A stretch of DNA of 64,000 nucleotides, from positions 204,001 through 268,000 of the forward strand of contig NZ_CP018822.1 in assembly GCF_002000985.1 (NCBI RefSeq), written 5' to 3'. Both the position numbers and the translations under genes were made by a program. The notes under the pieces are model-generated. The model did no database searches. It worked only from the letters and a program-made list of their open reading frames with translations, and was not told the origin of the DNA. The stretch comes from Streptococcus gallolyticus subsp. gallolyticus DSM 16831. GTDB lineage: Bacteria; Bacillota; Bacilli; Lactobacillales; Streptococcaceae. Shown in pieces: positions 51,554-58,743 of the stretch (position 1 is its first letter; the number at the start of each line of letters is the position of its first letter).

Positions 51554-52426
51554 ATGGCACAAAGAAGAATGTTCAGTAAAAAAATTACAGATTCTGATAA
51601 ATTTCTTGATTTACCGTTGACTGCACAAGCCCTCTATTTTCATTTGAATATGCACGCTGATGACGATGGTTTTGTAGACAATATCAAAACTATCAAACGA
51701 ATGATTGGAGCATCTGACGGTGATTTAAGAATATTAATGGAACAAGCTTTTGTTTTACCGTTTGAAAGCGGAGTGATTGTGATTAAAGACTGGAAAATTC
51801 ATAATTACATTCCAAAAGACAGATACCAAAAAACCGTCCACACCACAGAATTTAGCCGTTTAACGCTTGAAGAAAATAAGTCGTATACAGAACGTATACA
51901 AAATGTATACAACTTGGATACGCAGGATAGGATAGATAAGGATAGGATAGATAAGGATAGGATAAGTAAGGATAAATTAGTAGTAGTAGAAGTTAGTGAA
52001 CCTGCTACTGCTACTGAAAAATCTAATTTCAATGTCATTGATTATTATCAAGAAAGAATTGATGATTTAGATGATTATCAGTTGCAGAAACTTAAAGATT
52101 ACATCCAAATTGATAATTTAGCTCCTGAATTAATTAAACGAGCAATTGACAGAGCAGCTGATAATTCTAAACGTAATTTTGGCTATGTCAATTCAATTCT
52201 TAAAAAATGGGCTCAAAACGGTATCAAAACAATTGTTCAACAAGACGAAGAACAACGCAATTTTGATGTCAAAAAAGCGCAACGTACTTATTCTAATCAG
52301 CAACCAGCAAAAAGCAACGTGCCTGAATGGGTCGATAAAGACTACAGACACGAAGCTACTGCTGAAGAACAAGCTCAGCTAGAAGAATTGAAAGCTAGCA
52401 TGCTTGAAAATGAAAAAGGCTCTTAG
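51554..52426 (+). CDS. DnaD-like replisome organizer with internal repeats
   Basis: This 290-aa protein has an N-terminal phage replisome organizer domain (MFSKKITDSDKFLDLPLTAQ, YFHLNMHADDDGFVD) and a C-terminal DnaD/DnaB_2-type domain (IDRAADNSKRNFGYVNSILKKW). It probably loads the host helicase. Between them lie three 15-bp repeats (51926-51970) encoding DRIDK. Such repeats in phage rep genes often form the origin. Confidence 0.8.
   Translation: MAQRRMFSKKITDSDKFLDLPLTAQALYFHLNMHADDDGFVDNIKTIKRMIGASDGDLRILMEQAFVLPFESGVIVIKDWKIHNYIPKDRYQKTVHTTEFSRLTLEENKSYTERIQNVYNLDTQDRIDKDRIDKDRISKDKLVVVEVSEPATATEKSNFNVIDYYQERIDDLDDYQLQKLKDYIQIDNLAPELIKRAIDRAADNSKRNFGYVNSILKKWAQNGIKTIVQQDEEQRNFDVKKAQRTYSNQQPAKSNVPEWVDKDYRHEATAEEQAQLEELKASMLENEKGS
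51926..51970 (+). repeat. 15-bp iteron-like repeats in the DnaD-like gene
   Basis: GATAGGATAGATAAG occurs twice exactly and a third time with two changes, followed by a partial copy. They are candidate iterons. Confidence 0.65.
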
Positions 52427-52600
52427 CTAAAACCAAGAGCCTAACACTAGGGGCGAATTGTTTAATCGCAGTTCCAGTTCTTTAGGAGATGATTCTCCAG
52501 GGACAGCACCAAAGCCCGTTGAGTACGAAACTCAACCTGATTTTCCTACCAATGTTCCGTTATATTCTACCACACAAAAGCCAGATAAGTCAAAAAATAG
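52427..52600 (+). other. Gap with small hairpins, possible open frame
   Basis: GGAGATGATTCTCC and GTTGAGT/ACTCAAC hairpins occur here. A frame from 52431 to 52619 is open for 62 codons with no ATG and no ribosome-binding site; it could be a gene remnant or chance. Confidence 0.35.
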
Positions 52601-52684
52601 CTTTCAACCTTTTGGTTGAAAATCCTATAATACCAAGGCTTTGAAAGGTTAAAAATGAGAATAAAAGATTATGCTGATAGCTAA
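52601..52684 (+). pseudogene. Truncated duplicate of the promoter and start of the 164-aa gene
   Basis: About 80 nt here match 52738-52821. The copy contains the TTTCAACC/GGTTGAAA hairpin, the spacer and the first nine codons (MRIKDYADS), then TAA at 52682-52684. The duplication is offset by 137 bp. Confidence 0.75.
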
Positions 52685-52791
52685 AAAAGTGATGATGAGC
52701 TAATGAACAATTTTTAAGATTAAACACCAAAAAATGACTTTCAACCTTTTGGTTGAAAATCTTATAATACCAAGGTTTTGAAAGGTTAAAA

Positions 52792-53286
52792 ATGAGAATA
52801 AAAGATTATGCTGACAGCAAGGGAGTTACCAGTCAGACGATTTATAAAAAAATGCGTTCCCAAAAATATAAAGACAGGCTGAAAGGTCATCTCTATCAGG
52901 ATAACGAAAAGGTTGAAAATATTGATTTAGTAGGCATTAAGATACTAGAGGATTATCATTTTGAAAATGATGTTGCTGAATTAGAAGAAACCCTTAAAGT
53001 TCTTGAAGAAAAACACAAGCAAGAAAAAGAAATACTGCAATTGATAGTTGATGAACACGAACAAGAAAATGCGAAACTGGAACTAAGACTAGAGAAACAC
53101 AAATCAGAAAAGAAAAACATGCAGGATAGAATAGATACATTAGTTAGTAAGCTAGACAATTCGCTTGAACAGAGATATGACTTGCTAGAATATATTAAGG
53201 CTTTGGAACGACAGAAAATTATTTTGGTTGTTATCATTGCTGTATTACTCGTTTTTCTGATAGTGATTTGGCTTGACGTTTTTTAA
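52792..53286 (+). CDS. HTH, coiled-coil and membrane-anchored protein
   Basis: This 164-aa protein has an N-terminal HTH-like segment (MRIKDYADSKGVTSQTIYKKM), a long coiled coil (about residues 60-140) and one C-terminal membrane span (ILVVIIAVLLVFLIVIWL). Its place before oriT and the relaxase suggests an accessory role in mobilization or partition. The function is not known. A partial duplicate of its start lies 137 bp upstream. Confidence 0.65.
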   Translation: MRIKDYADSKGVTSQTIYKKMRSQKYKDRLKGHLYQDNEKVENIDLVGIKILEDYHFENDVAELEETLKVLEEKHKQEKEILQLIVDEHEQENAKLELRLEKHKSEKKNMQDRIDTLVSKLDNSLEQRYDLLEYIKALERQKIILVVIIAVLLVFLIVIWLDVF

Positions 53287-53600
53287 CGGCATGTCGGACA
53301 ATGCGAAGCCGTCCGACCTTTGGCACTGACTAAGTGCCCTACTCGCTTCGGCGAGTATAATCGAAACTCCTCTTGTGGCTCGAGAGGTGGTTCGAAGTCG
53401 CTCCTGTATTCGGAGCAACTAGCCGTCTGCAAGACCCTTCGGAGAACGCACTTTTACGAAGTAAAGCGTAGTGCGTTACACTTTACATGGAAGTAGTGCC
53501 GACCTCTTAAGAGGAAACTAATTGTGTGGTTGCTTATTCGTGGTGGCAATTTCAGCCACCACCTCGGCGACCTTTTGAGCCGAGAAAGGAGCATTGAAAT
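53287..53600 (+). other. GC-rich stem-loop cluster carrying oriT
   Basis: Successive stems are GTCGGAC/GTCCGAC, GGCACT/AGTGCC, CTCGC-TTCG-GCGAG, GCTCC/GGAGC, the oriT, GGTGG/CCACC and CTCGGC/GCCGAG. The region contains no gene and may include a single-strand initiation site. Confidence 0.7.
53446..53490 (+). other. oriT of pMV158 (MobV) type
   Basis: ACGCACT and AGTGCGT flank TTTAC/GTAAA, and TAGTGCGTTACACTTTA matches the MobM-type origin. By comparison the nick is expected between G53475 and T53476. Confidence 0.8.
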
Positions 53601-54857
53601 ATGAGCTATGTTGTAGCTAGAATGGAAAAATACAAGTCTAATCAATTGAGTGGTATTTATAATCATAACGAACGTGTTTTTAAAAATCACTCTAACAAAG
53701 ATATAGACCCTAGTCGTTCTCACCTTAACTATGAACTAACCAATCGTGACAAAACTCAAACCTATCATAAACAAATAAAGGAGCACATTAATGAAAATCG
53801 CATATCTAGTCGTGGAATCCGTAAAGATGCTGTACTCTGTAACGAATGGGTTATTACATCAGATAAAACGTTTTTTGAGTCGCTAGACCAAGAACAAACT
53901 AAAAAATTCTTTGAGAGTGCTAAAAACTACTTTGCTGAAAAATATGGAGAAGCTAATATTGCCTATGCTAGTGTACATCTTGATGAAAGTACACCACACA
54001 TGCACTTGGGAATTGTACCAATGAAAGATGGTAAATTGAGCTCCAAAGCACTTTTTGGAAACCGAGAAAAATTAAGAGAAATTCAAGATGAACTACCAAA
54101 ATACCTTAATGAACAGGGGTATAATCTGCAACGTGGTGAGGTAGATAGTAAGAAAAAACATCTAAAAACCGAAGAATTTAAAGAAAAACAAAAAATACTT
54201 AAAAAAGCTGATGAAGCCATCAATAAGAAAAACAGCGAAATTGACAATGCCAAACATCAACTAAATAACTTACAAAATGATATTGATAATAAAAAACAAG
54301 CCCTTTCAGAACTTGAAAACAAGGAATGGGAGACTGTAGGAACCCTTGAAAGATACGAAAAAGAAATCAAGGAGCTTTCAAATTTAAAAATAGATTTAAC
54401 AGAACTTGATAACTTTAACCTTGATAACCTACAAAAAAATAATCTCATCAAGCGAACATTTGACGGTAAATTGAAAATGGATAAAGAAACATTCGAAAAA
54501 CTCTATCATACCGCAAAGAAGAATATATCAGATAACACTAAATTAAAACAAGAATTAAATAAACTTCAATCAGAAAACAATCAACTATCACGAAACTTAT
54601 TGTCTTATCGTAAGACAAGTGATGAGAACTTAATATTAAAACAGGAAAATCGGCAGTTAAAAGACAAAGTCAAAAATTTAGATAGTCAAGTAACGCTATT
54701 AAACAAAAAAGTGGCTATTTGGAGAGAGAAAGCAAAAGAATTTATGCCAAAGCCAGTTTTCCAAAACACACTTTCACTTGTCAATAGCTTAAGCCCAATA
54801 GGGTTAGCTAAGACAGTTGTTAGGCAAGTTAAAAATCTTGTCGACAAAAATAGCTAG
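53601..54857 (+). CDS. mobV: MobV-family relaxase (Mob_Pre)
   Basis: This 418-aa relaxase is close to pMV158 MobM over its first ~190 residues. The predicted catalytic His22 is in NHNERV, and the metal-binding motif HLDESTPHMH gives His126, Glu129, His133 and His135. A long coiled coil fills the C-terminal half (about residues 195-390). It cleaves the adjacent oriT and pilots the strand through a helper conjugation pore. GAAAGGAG precedes the ATG. Confidence 0.95.
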   Translation: MSYVVARMEKYKSNQLSGIYNHNERVFKNHSNKDIDPSRSHLNYELTNRDKTQTYHKQIKEHINENRISSRGIRKDAVLCNEWVITSDKTFFESLDQEQTKKFFESAKNYFAEKYGEANIAYASVHLDESTPHMHLGIVPMKDGKLSSKALFGNREKLREIQDELPKYLNEQGYNLQRGEVDSKKKHLKTEEFKEKQKILKKADEAINKKNSEIDNAKHQLNNLQNDIDNKKQALSELENKEWETVGTLERYEKEIKELSNLKIDLTELDNFNLDNLQKNNLIKRTFDGKLKMDKETFEKLYHTAKKNISDNTKLKQELNKLQSENNQLSRNLLSYRKTSDENLILKQENRQLKDKVKNLDSQVTLLNKKVAIWREKAKEFMPKPVFQNTLSLVNSLSPIGLAKTVVRQVKNLVDKNS

Positions 54858-54879
54858 TATCACTTTTATGCCGTGAAAG

Positions 54880-54995
54880 CTACTTGATAGCAAGCCATGC
54901 GATTTAGACTAAATTTGACGAGCTGTCAGACTGAAGAGCTGACAACCGACAAATTAGAAAAAAATAGCATGGGTTACTTGCTGTCAAGTAGACCA
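54880..54995. repeat. Nested inverted repeat after the relaxase gene
   Basis: CTACTTGATAGCAAG (about 54883) pairs with CTTGCTGTCAAGTAG (about 54981), with an inner CTAAATTTG/CAAATTAG and TGTCAG/CTGACA stem. It may be a terminator or a single-strand origin. Confidence 0.6.
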
Positions 54996-55029
54996 TGGAA
55001 TAAATTTTTTAATGCAAGGAGTACATAAA

Positions 55030-55560
55030 ATGATAAATAAAGAAGTCTTTTACTATTTTCATCATGACTTATCAAAAAAAGATAAAGGTGGCATAGATCC
55101 AATATATACTGGTAAAAATCTCTTATTTTTATTATGGTGGACTTTTATTCACACAGATTATAACAATTATGTTGATATTGAATCTGGTGTTCAAGATGAT
55201 GTCACTAAAGCTGTTAGGGAAACAAAAGAATTTAAGGAATTTTACAAAAGCGAATTACAGCTTTATCGCATAAAACAGGAACTAAAAAAATATAATATCA
55301 AATTTGCATATGTAACAGATAAGGAATTCGAGAAACTCGGATACAAAGTTCCTGAAGAACATAAAGGAAAAATGCTAATTGGAATTGCACCTATGGACGA
55401 AGAAACCTATGTCAGAGGGTATTTAAAATTCATTGAAGATATTTCCAGTACTGATACTTGCTATGGGATATACCACAGGCTCATTAAGTCTGAAAGTACA
55501 ATGCTTCCAAAGGAACATATCAATTACCTAAGAAAATTGACTGAAATGACTAAAAAATGA
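55030..55560 (+). CDS. Unknown protein of the first element (176 aa)
   Basis: I chose ATG 55030 (MINKEVFYYF), 8 nt after AAGGAG, over a start at 55012. The protein is charged, with no membrane span or signal peptide. I recognise no family. It lies between two structured stretches and before a terminator, with a toxin-antitoxin pair facing it, a usual place for accessory cargo. Confidence 0.6.
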   Translation: MINKEVFYYFHHDLSKKDKGGIDPIYTGKNLLFLLWWTFIHTDYNNYVDIESGVQDDVTKAVRETKEFKEFYKSELQLYRIKQELKKYNIKFAYVTDKEFEKLGYKVPEEHKGKMLIGIAPMDEETYVRGYLKFIEDISSTDTCYGIYHRLIKSESTMLPKEHINYLRKLTEMTKK

Positions 55561-55564
55561 TATA

Positions 55565-55702
55565 TTAGTTCCAAGGATAGGAGAAAGTCGAGCAACTGGT
55601 AACAGCCTTGTTCAAAGGTATTGTTTATCAATACAGGGTTGGCTCTGCCTTGAGAATATCTAAACAGCCCAAACTAATTTTGCTCCTAACTTAAATCATC
55701 TT
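55565..55702 (+). other. Structured stretch before the terminator
   Basis: A GTATTG-TTTAT-CAATAC hairpin is enclosed by AGCC/GGCT and by GGAG/CTCC. It may be a small RNA or a replication signal; I do not recognise a family. Confidence 0.35.
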
Positions 55703-55732
55703 AAAAGCCTTAGTGTTACTACTAAGGCTTTT
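55703..55732. terminator. Bidirectional terminator between cargo gene and toxin gene
   Basis: AAAAGCCTTAGT pairs perfectly with ACTAAGGCTTTT around a 6-nt loop. Confidence 0.88.
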
Positions 55733-55738
55733 AGATTG

Positions 55739-56068
55739 CTATTTGAACAATTTCACATAATCACTTCGAGTTGAGACAATATGGGTAATGACAACTTCCT
55801 TTTTTTCATCATTAACAAAATATAAAGCTATATAATCTTTCCCGATTGTTAAACCTCTAGTTTTATGACGCTTATCTAAAGTTTTTCCAAATCTTTCATC
55901 AGCATCAAACCCTACTTCAGGAAAAATCTCTAAAGCACTTATTTTTTGCATGATATTATCAACTACCTTTTTCGCTGATGTTTCTGACTTGAAATTATTA
56001 ATTATATATTCTTTTATTTCTACCAATGCTTCCAAAGCACCAGCGTTATAACTTATTTTATAATCCAA
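55739..56068 (-). CDS. RelE/ParE-family toxin
   Basis: This 109-aa protein has the ParE/RelE fold (ALEALVEIKEYIINNF, GLTIGKDYIALYFV, VITHIVSTRSDYVKLF). It follows its antitoxin with an 11-bp overlap. Toxin-antitoxin pairs stabilise elements. The target, ribosome or gyrase, cannot be told from the sequence. Confidence 0.87.
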   Translation of the reverse strand: MDYKISYNAGALEALVEIKEYIINNFKSETSAKKVVDNIMQKISALEIFPEVGFDADERFGKTLDKRHKTRGLTIGKDYIALYFVNDEKKEVVITHIVSTRSDYVKLFK

Positions 56069-56348
56069 GACGTTTTCTCACCTCTTCAGCTGAATAAGTA
56101 TTTACACCAGCTTCATAATCATCTATAGCTTGCTTTATTTCTCCTTGAAGTTGTCTAAATAACTTCTCTTTTTCTAGCTCTTCTTCGTTCAACAAGTCAA
56201 TTTCATTAGTAACAACAACATTTTGTAAAAATAATCTTAAAGCATGTGATAATGTCAAATTCTTTTTATTTAAAACTTCTTTAGCTTCGCTTACTAATTC
56301 TTTATTAGCTTGAAAAGTGACGGCTCTATTTTTTTCTGCAACTACCAT
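56058..56348 (-). CDS. RelB/DinJ-family antitoxin
   Basis: This 96-aa protein has an N-terminal ribbon-helix-helix segment (RAVTFQANKELVSEAKEVLNKKNLTLSHALRLFL) and an acidic C-terminus that should bind the toxin. It is the first gene of the pair and probably autoregulates it. Confidence 0.85.
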   Translation of the reverse strand: MVVAEKNRAVTFQANKELVSEAKEVLNKKNLTLSHALRLFLQNVVVTNEIDLLNEEELEKEKLFRQLQGEIKQAIDDYEAGVNTYSAEEVRKRLGL

Positions 56349-56442
56349 TTATGTAACTCCTTTATGTAATTTACTTAATTATCTCATATATATTAAAAAA
56401 GTCAATAAAAAACGCTCAATACAATTGAGTGAGATTTCATTA

Positions 56443-56459
56443 TTTTATAAGCTCCGAAA
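56443..56459. repeat. TTTCGGAGCTTATA repeat, copy 3 (inverted)
   Basis: On the minus strand TTTCGGAGCTTATAAAA differs from copy 1 at one position. It is 10 bp from the right arm sites. Confidence 0.55.
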
Positions 56460-56469
56460 CTATAGAAAA

Positions 56470-56488
56470 TTGATACCTTTTTGATACC
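56470..56488. promoter_or_regulatory. Integrase arm-type sites, right end
   Basis: Two TTGATACC copies (56470-56477, 56481-56488) match the left end pair in sequence and orientation. Confidence 0.6.
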
Positions 56489-56591
56489 GTTTAGGTTTAA
56501 ATATTTGTCTATAAATAAGATTTCTAGTGATTTTTTACTTTAGAAACGTTGATTTTAAAGGGATTTGACTTTAAATAATATAGTGAACCAA

Positions 56592-56642
56592 AAACCAGGT
56601 CTTAAAAAAGCTCGTAAAGCTTCACAATTCTCAAAACGTTAA
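56592..56642 (+). pseudogene. Silently diverged 3' tail of rpsI at the element junction
   Basis: This stretch encodes [16 protein letters not shown] and stop, identical in protein to the end of S9, but with several synonymous differences from 47698-47748. It marks the junction of the two elements. Confidence 0.88.
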
Positions 56643-56646
56643 GAAC
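56628..56646. repeat. att core, junction copy
   Basis: Identical 19-bp copy of 47734-47752. It is attR of the first element and attL of the second. Confidence 0.8.
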
Positions 56647-56668
56647 AGCTTTACAGCAACGATTACAG

Positions 56669-56700
56669 ACACTCAATGTTTACCTCATTGGGTGTTTTTT
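56669..56700 (+). terminator. Terminator beyond the rpsI tail copy
   Basis: ACACTCAATG pairs with CATTGGGTGT (one G-T), followed by TTTTT. It corresponds in position to the terminator after rpsI but differs in sequence. Confidence 0.7.
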
Positions 56701-56747
56701 CGTACACTTTTTGAAAAACTCACCTCAAAATTCACCTTATTTTTACC

Positions 56748-57971
56748 TTATTTATTTTTGAGCTCTCTATAAGCAGTTTCGCCAGCACTAAGTGGAACAA
56801 CATTTGAAGTATTAACATAAATCTTTGTTGTACTCAAATCACTATGTGTTAAAGCTTCTGAAATGGATTCCAGAGACATTCCTGCCTTCTTAGCTAAAGT
56901 AGCACCAGTATGCCTTAACATGTGAGGAGTGGCATGCCTAAGATTTTTATGGCGACGTTCTACAGATTTCATCTTGTTATTAAGGTAATCTGCATGCAGA
57001 GGGCTATTCACATTGCCTTTAGTGTCAATATAAGTAAATACATATTGTTCTGGAGTTTGAATGATACCAAATTTTGCTAATTCTGATTTTTGTTGAATTT
57101 TCCATTGATATAAGAGAACAGTTAGTTCTTGAGGAATAGCAAAAATTGTTTTCTTTTCTCCTTTAGTAGACTTAGGCTTCTTATATTTATCCAAGGCTTG
57201 AATTAAACCAATTTCAGATGTATCTAAGGAGATATGTTTCCACTGTAAAGCATAGCTTTCCGATTTACGGTCGTTTAAGATAAAAGTTGTAAAAAATAAA
57301 ACATAATCTTTAAGCGACAATTTTTTGTTTTCTAGGTCTTCTTGGAACATTTCAAACCATTCCCGTAACTCACTTAAAGTAAGGTATAAATCTTCATCAC
57401 GCTTAGCTTCTTGTAATTTGATTTTTTTAGTAGCCTTAATACGACTGATTGTTTTAGATAGGCGATTCATTTCAATATATTCTAATTCCTCTGCCCAGTC
57501 AAAAATGGAGTTAACATAACTACGTATGACTTTGAAATTTGCATATTCATTTGCTTTAGCAGTCATCAAATTTAAAACAACTGTTTTATTCTGATTTAAA
57601 AATTTAATGGAATAATTTCCAAACATTGGTAAAATATGTAATCTAAAAACAGTTTCTGTATTGTTAACTGTTGGAAGAGTGGGTGGTTTATTTGTTGAAG
57701 TCGTTTGACCTGCTTTATAGGCTTCCCACCAGACATTATGATAAAAATCTTTGAAGAGAATATCGCCATTGATTGCTTGATGTGGTAATGCACCCCCTTT
57801 TTGGATAGTGTTAATATTTATTAAAATTTGTAGTTCAGCTTCTTTAGCCTCCTTCTTTGTTTTAAAACGCTTATCGTAGTAATTTCCTGAAATTCCCAAA
57901 GAAGGTCTAGCTTCTGTTGGAACATAGAGTTTTAAACGATAAGAACCATTTGAGGTTTTTGTAATTGTCAT
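56748..57971 (-). CDS. int: Tyrosine recombinase integrase (second element)
   Basis: This 407-aa integrase has an N-terminal arm-binding domain (KEAKEAELQI), a core-binding domain and catalytic residues Arg235, His350, Arg353, His376 and Tyr385. It differs clearly from the first integrase though both use the rpsI end. Its 3' end faces the junction att. Short repeats TCACCT and TTTTACCTTATTT lie between it and att, perhaps arm sites. Confidence 0.92.
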   Translation of the reverse strand: MTITKTSNGSYRLKLYVPTEARPSLGISGNYYDKRFKTKKEAKEAELQILININTIQKGGALPHQAINGDILFKDFYHNVWWEAYKAGQTTSTNKPPTLPTVNNTETVFRLHILPMFGNYSIKFLNQNKTVVLNLMTAKANEYANFKVIRSYVNSIFDWAEELEYIEMNRLSKTISRIKATKKIKLQEAKRDEDLYLTLSELREWFEMFQEDLENKKLSLKDYVLFFTTFILNDRKSESYALQWKHISLDTSEIGLIQALDKYKKPKSTKGEKKTIFAIPQELTVLLYQWKIQQKSELAKFGIIQTPEQYVFTYIDTKGNVNSPLHADYLNNKMKSVERRHKNLRHATPHMLRHTGATLAKKAGMSLESISEALTHSDLSTTKIYVNTSNVVPLSAGETAYRELKNK

Positions 57972-58025
57972 AGTAATCTCCTTTTTACTGAGCTAGAAAA
58001 TTACCCTGACTTTATTATAATGAAA

Positions 58026-58299
58026 TCAAAAGTGATTTTCCAGTTGTATCATCCATCTACGGATACTGTCTTTATCAAATCGAATTGTTTTTCCAATCCG
58101 AATATGTGGCATTCCCTTTCTTATCCAGATATCCAGCGTGTTATTTGAAATTCCCAGATACTGACAGGTTTGCTTTTTATTTAAAAAAAGGACTAATTTG
58201 TCCTGAATCTTCTTTAACGGTTTCAATCTCATTTTTAATAAGATTTGCAACAAAAAGTTGAATTTCTTTTGTTTGTTCTTCTGGTAAAATAACTTGCAT
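58026..58299 (-). pseudogene. xis: Excisionase, frameshifted in a run of seven T
   Basis: A start with a strong GGGAGG at 58299 gives MQVILPEEQTKEIQLFVANL and runs to a stop at 58177-58179 (40 aa). The conserved HTH (LNKKQTCQYLGISNNTLDIW, GMPHIRIGKTIRFDKDSIRRWM) lies in another frame to 58026. Removing one T from the seven at 58183-58189 (minus-strand sense) joins them into a ~90-aa protein of normal excisionase layout. The gene is therefore broken, or needs slippage. Confidence 0.8.
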
Positions 58300-58319
58300 A
58301 GTTTTCCTCCCTTTTAGGC

Positions 58320-58355
58320 AATAAAAAAAGCAAGAGCTATAAAGCCCTTACCTTA
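58320..58355 (-). terminator. Terminator after the MazF-type gene
   Basis: On the minus strand AAGGGCT pairs with AGCTCTT, followed by TTTTTTT. Confidence 0.55.
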
Positions 58356-58410
58356 AGGAGATTATGAAAAAGAAAAGTTTTAGGATTATTTATAATATAA
58401 TCGTATAATC

Positions 58411-58743
58411 TTAATTTTCTCTTAAAAATTTTTCAAATCTCTGTTGGTCATTTTCTGTTAACTTTCCGATTAAGCGAACTTGAACAAGTTCTACGTCTAA
58501 ATCATAAAGTTGAACGGTATCAATCCAAGATGGTTTCACTAACCCTGCCTCTTCCCATTCTTTTATTTCAAAGTATTTTGAACGGATATAAGATGATTTA
58601 CGAGAATACTGACTAGTGATACGGTAGGTTCTGATAACTTCTTCATTATTTGCAATGACTAGAGCAGGACGTCTTTTAGCTCCTGTCCCATCACTAAAAG
58701 CAATAGTTGCTACCAGAATATCATATGGGTTATAGTTGGCCAT
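58411..58743 (-). CDS. MazF/PemK-type toxin
   Basis: I chose ATG 58743 (MANYNPYDILVATIAF), preceded by GAGGA, giving 110 aa. GAKRRPALVIANNEE is the conserved N-terminal motif of the MazF/PemK fold, usually an mRNA endonuclease. It overlaps the end of the antitoxin gene by 14 bp. It is a relative rather than a close match to E. coli MazF. Confidence 0.8.
   Translation of the reverse strand: MANYNPYDILVATIAFSDGTGAKRRPALVIANNEEVIRTYRITSQYSRKSSYIRSKYFEIKEWEEAGLVKPSWIDTVQLYDLDVELVQVRLIGKLTENDQQRFEKFLREN

Larger units (their letters stand above)
47734..56646. mobile_element. Integrative and mobilizable element in rpsI
   Basis: The 8.9-kb element lies between two identical 19-bp repeats. It encodes a tyrosine integrase next to attL, a divergent repressor, replication-like genes, a pMV158-type oriT and MobV relaxase, and a toxin-antitoxin pair, but no mating-pair genes. 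It is therefore an IME that would need a conjugative helper. The adjacent second element is a candidate. Confidence 0.85.

Noticed and set aside
51926..51970. CRISPR-like array
   Set aside because: Repeats are only 15 bp, directly adjacent and in a coding frame; there are no spacers or cas genes.
54858..55560. Type III toxin-antitoxin (ToxI repeats with ToxN) at the unknown cargo gene
   Set aside because: The upstream region has inverted, not tandem, repeats, and the protein matches ToxN only in a short, weak stretch.
58364..58408. 15-codon plus-strand ORF with AAGGAG
   Set aside because: Overlaps the end region of the MazF-type transcript, has no promoter I can support, and its product (MKKKSFRIIYNIIV) has no match I know.
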